A stretch of DNA of 40,655 nucleotides from Sedimenticola sp. GTDB lineage: Bacteria; Pseudomonadota; Gammaproteobacteria; Chromatiales; Chromatiaceae. A program made the position numbers and the translations under genes. The notes below the pieces were generated by a model, which had not been told where the DNA came from, did not search any database, and saw only the letters and a list, made by a program, of their open reading frames with translations. Positions within the stretch are counted from its first letter, which is position 1. Every line of letters begins with the position of its first letter. Shown in pieces: positions 27,900 to 36,878 of this stretch. The stretch covers positions 1-40,655 of the forward strand of contig JAPHUE010000102.1 in assembly GCA_026196795.1 (NCBI GenBank), in the 5' to 3' direction.

Positions 27900-29376
27900 G
27901 CATCTATTGCTGGTTGAAAAGGCGAGTCACTGGAAGGGACAGCTGAATGGTTACCCGGTGGTGACGGCGGCCGAGTATCTGAAAGATCCTGTCTGGCAAC
28001 AGAAGCGTGGGTTACGCATTGTTAACCTCTGTCGTTCACAGAAATATCTGGGAGAAGGTTACTACTGCTCGCTGTTGGCTGAAGCGCGTGGACACAAGGT
28101 GATTCCTTCTGTGCGTACGCTTCGTGATCTGAGCCGAAAGTCACTCTATTCACTGGAGACTGAGGATCTGGATAAACAGGTCCAACGTATTCTTGGGCGG
28201 CGTCATAAAGGTGTAGAAACCACGTCATTCAGTGTGACCATGATGTTTGGTAATTCACCCTTAAAGGACTTTCAGCCTTTAGCGCGTGAACTGTTTGAGC
28301 TTTTTCGAGCACCCCTCATAAGGGTGGTTTTTGAGAAAAAGGCCGAGTGGCGTATTACCGGTATCAAGGCGCTGGGTGTGCAGGATCTGTCCGATGACCA
28401 GCAAGAGGAGCTGGATGATGCGCTGAACAGCTACTTGAGTAAGCGCTGGAAGGCGCCGAGACAAAAACGGCTGGGCCGGTATGACTTGGCCATTCTGCAG
28501 AATCCGCAGGAAGCCATGCCCCCCTCCGACCCAAAGGCGCTGAAAAAATTTGTACGGGCCGCAAAGAAGCATGGTCTGGATGCCGAGCTCATCTCGCCGA
28601 AAGATTTTGGTCGCCTGAGTGAATTTGATGCACTCTTTATACGGGAGACTACAGCCATAGATCACCATACCTACCGGTTCGCGCGAAAGGCAGCGTCAGA
28701 GGGGTTGGTGGTGATTGATGATCCAGACTCTATCCTGCGCTGTACCAACAAAATCTACCTGGAAGAGTTATTGAAACTACACCGTGTCTCTACACCAGAG
28801 ACCGTGATCGTCCGCTCCGGTGGGTTGGATGAGCTTGAAGAGAAGATTGCGTACCCTATTGTGCTCAAGGTTCCGGATGGCTCTTTTTCACTGGGTGTTT
28901 ATAAAGTGGAGAACAGGCAGCAGCTGGAACAGGTCTCCAGAAAAATGTTCAAGGATTCCGAACTTCTGTTGGGTCAGGCCTATACCTATACCCCTTTCGA
29001 TTGGCGTGTCGGCATTCTTAACCGCAAGCCGCTCTATGTCTGTCAATATTTCATGTCCAAGGATCACTGGCAGATCTATGATCACAGTAGCGTGGAAAAA
29101 GAGGGTGATTTTCGTACCTTTGCGGTAGCAGATGCACCCCCAAAAGTGGTCGATACAGCTCTTAAGGCGGCCAACCTGATTGGCAACGGTCTGTATGGCG
29201 TTGATCTCAAAGAGACGGATGCGGGTGTAGTGGTTATCGAGGTTAATGATAATCCCAGCATTGAGTCGGGTGTTGAAGATCAGGTGTTAGGTGATGAACT
29301 CTACGAGCAGGTCATGGCTGAATTCTTGACCCGTATTGAGGCTGGAAAAACAGCAGCAACCCATTCGCGCAGTTGA
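27892..29376 (+). CDS. RimK-family ATP-grasp ligase with RLAN N-terminal domain
   Basis: MTEHLLLVEKASHWKG...RIVNLCRSQKYLGEGYYCSLLAEARGHKVIPSVRT N-terminus; IVLKVPDGSFSLGVYKV...LYGVDLKETDAGVVVIEVNDNPSIESGVED; starts in 8-bp overlap ATGACTGA. Confidence 0.93.
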   Translation: MTEHLLLVEKASHWKGQLNGYPVVTAAEYLKDPVWQQKRGLRIVNLCRSQKYLGEGYYCSLLAEARGHKVIPSVRTLRDLSRKSLYSLETEDLDKQVQRILGRRHKGVETTSFSVTMMFGNSPLKDFQPLARELFELFRAPLIRVVFEKKAEWRITGIKALGVQDLSDDQQEELDDALNSYLSKRWKAPRQKRLGRYDLAILQNPQEAMPPSDPKALKKFVRAAKKHGLDAELISPKDFGRLSEFDALFIRETTAIDHHTYRFARKAASEGLVVIDDPDSILRCTNKIYLEELLKLHRVSTPETVIVRSGGLDELEEKIAYPIVLKVPDGSFSLGVYKVENRQQLEQVSRKMFKDSELLLGQAYTYTPFDWRVGILNRKPLYVCQYFMSKDHWQIYDHSSVEKEGDFRTFAVADAPPKVVDTALKAANLIGNGLYGVDLKETDAGVVVIEVNDNPSIESGVEDQVLGDELYEQVMAEFLTRIEAGKTAATHSRS

Positions 29377-29389
29377 GAAGCATAATCGT

Positions 29390-29426
29390 AGCCACCTGTT
29401 AACGGTTTTCATGCCGGCAGGTGGCT
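29390..29426. terminator. Inverted repeat after RimK-like gene; candidate terminator
   Basis: AGCCACCTG ...CGGttttcatgCCGg... CAGGTGGCT. Confidence 0.5.
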
Positions 29427-29433
29427 GCGAGGG

Positions 29434-29640
29434 CTATGTAAACTGATGGGCGTGTTTTCTGCTGACCCCATTCAATAATAATTTTAGTGCCTGATGCATA
29501 AAAATATTTCTATCCAAAGCGGATATATTTAAATCAAGTTTCAACAAATACTGGGCCGTCTTTACTTCCAGTCTAAAAGTATCCAGCCTGGAACTCTTTG
29601 CATCTATTCCTTTTTTGTTGTTATCCTCGATGAACTTCGT
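29434..29640 (-). pseudogene. Open frame without start codon, possible gene remnant
   Basis: TKFIEDNNKKGIDAKSSRLDTFRLEVKTAQYLLKLDLNISALDRNIFMHQALKLLLNGVSRKHAHQFT*; helix-like composition, only internal Met at residue 48. Confidence 0.3.
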
Positions 29641-29669
29641 TCAACAGAAACTGCCTGGATCAGTGTTAT

Positions 29670-30635
29670 ATGCTTACGAATGTAACTAATCATGCTGGTA
29701 AAAGCCCGCCCGTTGCGATAGGCCGAAGCGCACCGTGGTGTGAGGTGATTTCTCTGGCAAAGAAGATGGCGCCGTTGCAGATGCCGGTTCTCATTACTGG
29801 GCAGAGTGGTGTCGGTAAGGAGGTGGTTGCCCAGATTCTGCATTACTGGAGTGAGCGGGACCGGGCTGATCTTATCCCTTTAAATTGTGGGTTGTTGCAA
29901 GACCAGCTGCTTGAAAGCGAACTGTTTGGACATAAGAAGGGAGCGTTCACCGGGGCCACACAAACCCATGATGGCTTATTTCAGGCCGCCAGTGATGGTA
30001 CGCTGTTTCTTGATGAAATCGGTGAGTTGTCAGCTACCTGTCAGGCTAAATTGTTACGTGTGTTGGAGGCCGGCGAATATCGCCCTTTGGGTAGCACACA
30101 GATTAAACGCACCAATGCTCGCATCATCGCGGCTACTCACCGTGATCTCGAGAAAATGATATCCCAGGGTCGGTTTCGTCAGGATCTCTACTATCGATTG
30201 AATGTATTGACCATCAATATCCCTCCCCTTTGTCAACGTACAGAAGATATCCCCTTGCTGGTTGATCACTTTCTAGGTCAGTCTCAGGCTGGTACATCTC
30301 CGCCGGTATTAGTGCCTGGGGCTATGAAGCAGTTGATGGCTCACCATTGGCCTGGCAATGTCAGGGAGTTGAAGAATGTTATCGAACGTCTTCGGGTCTA
30401 TTGCGATGGAGAGATCGGGCCAGAGAGTGTTGAGTCGATACTCTCCAGTCAGTCAAATAGTGGTGGAGGGGAGCATCAACTAGCGACTTTTCACTCAACG
30501 GCTACCCTTGCCAAAATGGAGCACACCTATGTTCAGTGGGTGATCGATCAGTGTGGCGGGAATATCAGTCAGGCATCCAGAATCCTGGGTGTCTCACGTA
30601 CAACGATCTATAAGATTCAGAGTACGCCGCAATAA
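29670..30635 (+). CDS. Sigma-54-dependent activator lacking N-terminal sensor domain (AAA+ + Fis-type HTH)
   Basis: ITGQSGVGKEVVAQ, ESELFGHKKGAFTGA, DGTLFLDEIGEL, FRQDLYYRLNV, HHWPGNVRELKN, Fis HTH GNISQASRILGVSRTTIYKI. Confidence 0.93.
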   Translation: MLTNVTNHAGKSPPVAIGRSAPWCEVISLAKKMAPLQMPVLITGQSGVGKEVVAQILHYWSERDRADLIPLNCGLLQDQLLESELFGHKKGAFTGATQTHDGLFQAASDGTLFLDEIGELSATCQAKLLRVLEAGEYRPLGSTQIKRTNARIIAATHRDLEKMISQGRFRQDLYYRLNVLTINIPPLCQRTEDIPLLVDHFLGQSQAGTSPPVLVPGAMKQLMAHHWPGNVRELKNVIERLRVYCDGEIGPESVESILSSQSNSGGGEHQLATFHSTATLAKMEHTYVQWVIDQCGGNISQASRILGVSRTTIYKIQSTPQ

Positions 30636-30667
30636 AGGAACTATAGTACCAACTCATGCTCTTTAAT

Positions 30668-30684
30668 TGTTCATATTATGAACA
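30668..30684. promoter_or_regulatory. Palindromic operator 1 (candidate upstream activator site)
   Basis: TGTTCATA-T-TATGAACA perfect 8-bp arms. Confidence 0.7.
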
Positions 30685-30769
30685 TGCTGTTCAGTAGCTC
30701 CATTTTCTGATTCAAATCATTATAAAACATAAGGATAATTCCTATTTATTTAGGCTCATTGTTTATTGC

Positions 30770-30786
30770 TGTCCATATTGTGGACA
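30770..30786. promoter_or_regulatory. Palindromic operator 2 (candidate upstream activator site)
   Basis: TGTCCATA-T-TGTGGACA, 7/8 arm matches, same layout as operator 1. Confidence 0.7.
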
Positions 30787-30886
30787 CGTCGAGTGTTTTT
30801 TTCATTTCAAATTTTAAGGTAATTAGGGTAATAAACATTATAAATATTATGTAATTAGCGGGATCTGCGGTGTGGCGTAAAGATCT

Positions 30887-30902
30887 TGGCCTGAAAAGTG
30901 CA
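30887..30902 (+). promoter_or_regulatory. Sigma-54 (-24/-12) promoter
   Basis: TGGCCTGAAAAGTGCA vs TGGCACGRNNNTTGCW; GG-N10-GC spacing exact. Confidence 0.75.
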
Positions 30903-30971
30903 AAATAATTCCATGATTAGAAATAATAAAAGAAATATTCAGCATCTTCATCGGCGGAGTGATTAATCCAA

Positions 30972-32549
30972 ATGACCCTTCAGCAGACCTATATCGAAAG
31001 TGCCATGAATGCCGGTGATGAGATATTGAGCCCCGCACTGAGTCAGGGGCTGGGTGAGGCCACTGCCATTATTGATGAGTTTGAAGTCGTCAGTTTTGCC
31101 CAATTGGATGCGCGCGCAAACCAGTATGGTAATGGCTTGAAGGCACAAGGGCTCCTGCCTGAAGAGCGGGTGCTTTTTTTGTTGGAAGATTCGGCTGACC
31201 TGGTGGCCGCCTATCTTGGCGCAATGCGCATTGGGGCGGTGGCGATCACCTATAACCGCATGGCGGTTGAGAGAGATCTACTCTTTGTAATTAATGAGAG
31301 TCGGGCGCGGGTACTGTTTATTGAGAGTGACTATGTTGAGGCATTTCAGCGATTGGCACCATCGGTCACTCATCCGTTCAAGCTGATCATAAGGAACGGG
31401 GACTCTGAAGAGCAACTCACAACCAAGGCGTTATTAAGGAACAGTACAACAGAGCTCCAGGCAGAAGCGATGTCACCCGATGATATGGCGTTCTGGATTT
31501 ATACATCGGGTACCACGGGCAAACCCAAGGCCGCAGTCCATCTCCATCATGATGTCATCGTCAGTGATCTACATCTGCGTGAAAATCTCAAAGTTCAAGC
31601 GGGTGAAAAGATTCTCTGTACCTCCAAGCTGTTCTTTGCCTATCCGCTGGCGCATGGTTTTTTTGCCGGCCTGCGCTGTGGTGCAACACTGATTCTTTTT
31701 AACGGTTGGCCAACGCCAGACAGAACAGGCCAGTTAGTCGAAAAATACCGGCCCGACCTTCTGTTTAGTGTGCCAACCTTTTATCGCAAGTTATTGAGTG
31801 ACGGTATTGCAGACCACGCTACGTTTAGAAATATCCGTTGTTGTGTATCGGCGGGTGAACAACTACCTGAGCCGTTGTATGACGATTGGCTGGCGGTGAC
31901 GGGTAACAAGATATATCAGGGGATCGGTACAACAGAGACACTGATCCTGTTTATTGTTAATACGCCGGAGGCGCACAAGCGCGGCGCCACAGGCCGCGTT
32001 GTCCCCTGGGCCGAAGTTCGCCTGACCACGCAAGAGGGTGAGCCGATTAACTCGGTTGATACACCAGGTGTGGCATGGTTGCGTATGCCCTCGGTGTGTG
32101 ATCGTTATTGGAATCGTCAGGATATGACACGCCACGCCTTTAATGGTGTTTGGTATCGTACGGGTGATATTTTCAGTTTTGATAGTGAGGGATGGTGGTA
32201 TCACCAGGGGCGTGCAGATCACATGTTGAAGATATCCGGACAATGGGTCAGTCCGGGTGAGATTGAGTGTTGCGCACTATCACTTTCAGATGTTGCAGAA
32301 GCGGCAGTGGTTGAGGCATCCAGTAAAGCGGGGCAGACTGAAATTATACTTTTTGTTGAGCCCCGGCATACCGGTGTAGACCCCACATTACTGACACAAC
32401 AAGTACAGGGCATATTAAAAAAACAGTTGGCCCATTTCAAATGTCCGAAGGCTGTTCGGGTGATTGATGAAGTACCAAAAACAGCTACAGGCAAGATTCA
32501 GAAATTCAAATTACAACAGATGCTTGAAGAGACCGCGCCGGCTGCCTGA
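30972..32549 (+). CDS. Acyl-CoA synthetase of the benzoate-CoA ligase family
   Basis: WIYTSGTTGKPKAAVHLHHD, SVPTFYRKLL, YQGIGTTETL, WYRTGDIF, VPKTATGKIQKFKL. Confidence 0.9.
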   Translation: MTLQQTYIESAMNAGDEILSPALSQGLGEATAIIDEFEVVSFAQLDARANQYGNGLKAQGLLPEERVLFLLEDSADLVAAYLGAMRIGAVAITYNRMAVERDLLFVINESRARVLFIESDYVEAFQRLAPSVTHPFKLIIRNGDSEEQLTTKALLRNSTTELQAEAMSPDDMAFWIYTSGTTGKPKAAVHLHHDVIVSDLHLRENLKVQAGEKILCTSKLFFAYPLAHGFFAGLRCGATLILFNGWPTPDRTGQLVEKYRPDLLFSVPTFYRKLLSDGIADHATFRNIRCCVSAGEQLPEPLYDDWLAVTGNKIYQGIGTTETLILFIVNTPEAHKRGATGRVVPWAEVRLTTQEGEPINSVDTPGVAWLRMPSVCDRYWNRQDMTRHAFNGVWYRTGDIFSFDSEGWWYHQGRADHMLKISGQWVSPGEIECCALSLSDVAEAAVVEASSKAGQTEIILFVEPRHTGVDPTLLTQQVQGILKKQLAHFKCPKAVRVIDEVPKTATGKIQKFKLQQMLEETAPAA

Positions 32550-32596
32550 TGCATGAGTGTCAGCTCAGACTGGATTGTTTACTGAGGAGGAGTGTA

Positions 32597-33631
32597 ATGA
32601 AAAAGTATATAAAAACAGGCCTGAAAATATTGTTATCGACAGGTGTACTGTTAGGGTTTTCTGTCAATGCCGCAGAGGTGGAGCTTAAAGTGCATCATTT
32701 TCTTCCGGCCCCTGCGACAGCTCACGCCAAGTTTATTCAGCCCTGGGCTGACAAGGTGATGAAAGAATCCAACGGAAGAATCGATATAAAGATTTATCCG
32801 GCCATGCAGTTGGGTGGCAAGCCACCACAGCTGTTTGATCAGGTGCGTGATGGTGTGGCTGATATTGTATGGACCGTGCCAGGCTATACCCGGGGACGCT
32901 TTCCATTGACGGAAGTGTTTGAGCTTCCCTTTGTTGCGGGCAGTGCAGAGGCAACCAGTCAAGCGGCTTGGGAATTTTATGAAAAATATATGCGGGAAGA
33001 GTATCAGGATGTGCACCCTATTCTGATACACACCCATGCACCCGGGCAGTTTCATATGCGGGATAAACCGATCAAGACATTAGCTGATCTGAAGAACACC
33101 AAGGTAAGGGCCCCTACCCGTACGATCAATGAAGCACTTAATTATATTGGTGCGACTCCGGTCGGCATGCCAGTTCCGGCGGTGCCACAGGCTCTCTCCA
33201 AAGGTGTAGTGGACGGGGCGATGTTGCCCTATGAGGTCACCCTGCCACTCAAGGCGCATGAGTTGGTTAAATATCATACGGAAATAGGTGGTGACCGAGG
33301 TATCTATACCGCTATGTTCCTGTTCGCCATGAACAAGAAAAAATATGAAAGTCTACCGGCTGATCTGAAGCAGGTCATTGACAACAACTCCGGGATCGCC
33401 CTGGCTAAGCAGATTGGTCATGTCTGGGATGAGGCCGATAACCCCGGTCGTGAGGCAGCTAAAAAACGTGGTAATCAATTCAATACGATTGAAGGTGAAG
33501 AGTTGGAGCGTTGGAAGGTGGCAACTCAACCAGTTATTGATGATTGGATCAAAACAACAACTGAGCAGGGCCTGGACGGTAAGCAGATGTATGACGATGC
33601 AAGAATGCTGGTGAAAAAGTACAGTCACTAA
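32597..33631 (+). CDS. TRAP transporter solute-binding subunit (DctP family)
   Basis: Signal peptide; ELKVHHFLPAPATAHAKFIQPWADKVMKESNGRIDIKIYPAMQLGG; RBS GAGGAGG before ATG 32597. Confidence 0.94.
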   Translation: MKKYIKTGLKILLSTGVLLGFSVNAAEVELKVHHFLPAPATAHAKFIQPWADKVMKESNGRIDIKIYPAMQLGGKPPQLFDQVRDGVADIVWTVPGYTRGRFPLTEVFELPFVAGSAEATSQAAWEFYEKYMREEYQDVHPILIHTHAPGQFHMRDKPIKTLADLKNTKVRAPTRTINEALNYIGATPVGMPVPAVPQALSKGVVDGAMLPYEVTLPLKAHELVKYHTEIGGDRGIYTAMFLFAMNKKKYESLPADLKQVIDNNSGIALAKQIGHVWDEADNPGREAAKKRGNQFNTIEGEELERWKVATQPVIDDWIKTTTEQGLDGKQMYDDARMLVKKYSH

Positions 33632-33655
33632 GCACTGTCTCGATAGTCTGAGTAT

Positions 33656-34168
33656 ATGAAAAAGAGAGATAATAATAATCAGCCCGGCCCGCTGGGCCGG
33701 GTAATCCATTCGCTCAGTCGACTCTCTGCGATAGCGGGTGGGATGGTTTTGCTGGTGCTGGCGGTGATGACGGTCTTGAGTGTCATGGGGCGTTATCTAT
33801 TCAGCTTGCCGGTTCCTGGCGATTTTGAACTGGTTGAAGTGGGTTGTGCGATTACAGTATTTGCCTTTCTTCCCTACTGTCAGTTGCACAGTGGTAATGT
33901 AGTTGTAGACTTTTTCACGATGAATGTGGGCGATAAGACCCGCAGTCGAATGGATGGTGTGGGTAGTGCGGTATTTGGTTTCATTGCGGCACTGCTTACG
34001 TGGCGTCTTGCTCTGGGGGGGTATGACATGTATCGCTATGAGGAACAGACCATGATTTTGGGTCTGTCCCGATGGTGGGGCTTTATTCCGATAGTCGCCT
34101 CGCTCGCCTTACTGACAGTGGTCTGTTTTTATACCGCAAGCCGCCAATGGAGTAACAGATCGATATGA
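33656..34168 (+). CDS. TRAP transporter small permease (DctQ family)
   Basis: Four TM helices; VLSVMGRYLFSLPVPGDFELVEVG. Confidence 0.92.
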   Translation: MKKRDNNNQPGPLGRVIHSLSRLSAIAGGMVLLVLAVMTVLSVMGRYLFSLPVPGDFELVEVGCAITVFAFLPYCQLHSGNVVVDFFTMNVGDKTRSRMDGVGSAVFGFIAALLTWRLALGGYDMYRYEEQTMILGLSRWWGFIPIVASLALLTVVCFYTASRQWSNRSI

Positions 34169-35484
34169 GTGGTATTGCGATTGGCGCGTTGATGTTTGGT
34201 GTACTGCTGTTACTGATTGCATTACGACTCTCGATTGGTGTCGCCATGCTGTTGGTGGGGATGATTGGCTATGTGCTGTTATCGGGATGGTCCCCTCTTA
34301 TTAACTATCTAAAAACCGCAGCCTACTGGCGATTCAGTACCTATGACCTGTCTGTGGTACCGCTGTTTCTATTAATGGGGCAGTTTGCCAGCAAGGCCGG
34401 ACTTAGCCGGGCACTGTTTCATACGGCCAGCGTTTGGTTGGGGCATCGCCGTGGTGGTATTGCCATGGCAGCGATTGGTGGTTGTGCCGGTTTTGGTGCT
34501 ATCTGTGGTTCTTCCCTTGCCACAGCAGCTACCATAGGGCAGGTGGCATTGCCGGAGCTGAAGCGCCACGGATACTCTGGTTGCCTGGCAACAGGGGCGC
34601 TGGCAGCAGGAGGCACTCTGGGAATCTTGATTCCGCCTTCGGTCATCCTGGTGATCTATGCCATTCTCACGGAAGGAAATATCGCCACCATGTTTCAGGC
34701 CGCTTTCATTCCGGGTTTTCTGGCAGCCTTTGGTTATCTGCTTGCGATTGCTATCTATGTACGATTAAAACCTGATGCTGGTCCGGCGGGGCCCGCCACA
34801 ACCATGCAGGAAAAAATTAGCAGCTTGGGTGATATATGGGCTGTAGCCTTGATTTTTCTGGTGGTGATTGGGGGTATCTATGCCGGTGTGTTTACGCCAA
34901 CAGAAGGGGCTGCAGTTGGTGCCATAGCAACGGGTTTACTGGCCGCTGTACATGGTGAACTGCGTTGGGAGGGGTTAAAGGAGTGTCTGCTGGGTACGGC
35001 CATCGCCACGGCGATGATTTTTCTGATTGTATTTGGCGCCGATCTCTTCAATGCTTTTCTTGCGCTGACCCAGATGCCTGCTGAGGCTGCCCGCCTGATT
35101 GGTGACAGTCATCTGTCGCCTTACCTGGTGCTGGTGGTCATGTTGGTACTCTATCTGATATTTGGGTGTGTCATGGACTCCTTGTCCATGATTTTACTGA
35201 CTGTGCCCATTTTCTGGCCCATTCTCATGGGGCTGGATTTTGCTATGGATCCTGAAGAGCTCAAAGTATGGTTTGGGATCATTGCATTAATCGTGGTTGA
35301 GGTGGGCTTGATAACGCCCCCCGTTGGAATGAATGTATTCATTATTAACAAGATGGCTGAAGACGTTCCGATGATTGAGAGTTTTAAAGGTGTAATGCCT
35401 TTTCTAATCTCGGATATTGTGCGTGTTGTTATCCTGATACTGTTCCCGTCGATTACATTAATTTTGCCTCGGCTGTTGAATTAA
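34165..35484 (+). CDS. TRAP transporter large permease (DctM family)
   Basis: Polytopic; GFGAICGSSLATAATIGQVALPELKRHGY, GTLGILIPPSVILVIYAI, LITPPVGMNVFII; ATGA overlap with DctQ. Confidence 0.95.
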   Translation: MSGIAIGALMFGVLLLLIALRLSIGVAMLLVGMIGYVLLSGWSPLINYLKTAAYWRFSTYDLSVVPLFLLMGQFASKAGLSRALFHTASVWLGHRRGGIAMAAIGGCAGFGAICGSSLATAATIGQVALPELKRHGYSGCLATGALAAGGTLGILIPPSVILVIYAILTEGNIATMFQAAFIPGFLAAFGYLLAIAIYVRLKPDAGPAGPATTMQEKISSLGDIWAVALIFLVVIGGIYAGVFTPTEGAAVGAIATGLLAAVHGELRWEGLKECLLGTAIATAMIFLIVFGADLFNAFLALTQMPAEAARLIGDSHLSPYLVLVVMLVLYLIFGCVMDSLSMILLTVPIFWPILMGLDFAMDPEELKVWFGIIALIVVEVGLITPPVGMNVFIINKMAEDVPMIESFKGVMPFLISDIVRVVILILFPSITLILPRLLN

Positions 35485-35588
35485 AACTTCACCTATACAG
35501 GCGAGGCGTGACTAATTTGTCACTGTGTCAAATAGAAGGCGCGGGCCTTTCAGCTAGGCAGTATACAGTAAGAACTGTTTACTGTTTG

Positions 35589-36467
35589 TTATTGTGCGCT
35601 TTGCTCGCGGGCTTTTTCCCATTGTTTGCGTTGTTTAATACTCAGGGCAAGTGCTTCAAGATAAGGGACGACACCATTATTTCGTATGATGTCTCGCCCT
35701 TTTATCGAATGTGCGAAACCCAAAAACTTTTCAAGCTCTTTGGCGTTCTTGCTTTGCTTGTCAATAATTAGATACAGCGGCCGATAGAGCAAATATTTGC
35801 CCGATTTAATATTGTCATAACTGGGGTCCTTGCCATCCAGTTTAAGAATCTTTACATTACGTTTACGTGCGCTACTGATGCCCGTCATGCCAATAGTGTT
35901 AATGTTCTTTTCAACCGCTTCCTCAAGGGGGCCTGAAGATTTGTAAACACTCTTCTGGGGGAAGTCCATATCGGGGTCATTGAACACCAATTGTCTGATT
36001 GTCAGACCAACACCCGAGATTTTACCGTTACGCACAGCGAGTGCTAATGGCATTTCCTGTCCATTAAGCTGTTTCCAGTTATCAATCTCATCACGATAGA
36101 GTGCCCTGAGTTGTTCCATGCTTATGGACTCAATTGGATTATCCTTGTTTACGATAGCGACTAAGGCATCCCAGGCTACTGGGTTAAAAGTGATCTGGGA
36201 GTCAGGTGCTTCGCCTTTCACTCTATAGCGACATGACCCTCCCATGTCGGCACTATGCTCGGTAGCGGCAAGAATGCCTTTGGTTGCACCTCCTCCTTCC
36301 AGTAATATTTCAATACCCGTGCTTTTTTTATAGCCTATGACCAACTCCTGCATAAAGGCCTTTTTTGTTATTCCACAGCCTACCCAAGTTAAAGTAAGTG
36401 CATTGGATACAGCAGGTAATAAAAAAAATAGTGTGATCAACCCTATGCGTTGATAAACATTAGTCAT
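35589..36467 (-). CDS. PstS-like phosphate/periplasmic substrate-binding protein
   Basis: Signal peptide; LTWVGCGITKKAFMQELVIGYKKSTGIEI...EGGGATKGILAAT...DIGMTGISSAR-type pattern, no permease genes adjacent. Confidence 0.8.
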   Translation of the reverse strand: MTNVYQRIGLITLFFLLPAVSNALTLTWVGCGITKKAFMQELVIGYKKSTGIEILLEGGGATKGILAATEHSADMGGSCRYRVKGEAPDSQITFNPVAWDALVAIVNKDNPIESISMEQLRALYRDEIDNWKQLNGQEMPLALAVRNGKISGVGLTIRQLVFNDPDMDFPQKSVYKSSGPLEEAVEKNINTIGMTGISSARKRNVKILKLDGKDPSYDNIKSGKYLLYRPLYLIIDKQSKNAKELEKFLGFAHSIKGRDIIRNNGVVPYLEALALSIKQRKQWEKAREQSAQ

Positions 36468-36878
36468 GATTAGGGGCTCTTTTTTTGTTGGGATAGAGTG
36501 ATTGCAGGTATTTTCACTTTCCTGCTTATCATGTATGGCATTCCAACAAAAAAGTTATTGGCATGCTATTGGGAAAAGTAGGTTACTCAGTTGAGGTTTT
36601 CCTAGGGGTACGTCACAAAAATAACTTAAAAGTTTCAAGTGTAAGTAAACATCTATCACTTACTTAGATTGTGTTATTTGTTGGCTTGTGTTGTCCTCGC
36701 GGCCATTATTCAAGACAAACAGTAAAGCGTGAATATAGGCAGATTAAAGCGTAAGGAGAAAAGGGATCTGGAACCGGATATCAGTTTAACTCTGTCGCAG
36801 ATCCTTTATCGCCGAACAAAACATCAGGCCTGCCAACCAACGAGTGATGGAGCCATCGTGGGCCTAATTGAAGGACGG

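Noticed and set aside
29604-29843. 79-codon minus ORF overlapping the start of the sigma-54 activator
   Set aside because: Antisense to the AAA+ N-terminus; no family resemblance.
30872-30889. Alternative sigma-54 site TGGCGTAAAGATCTTGG
   Set aside because: GG-to-GC spacing is wrong; the site starting at 30887 fits exactly.
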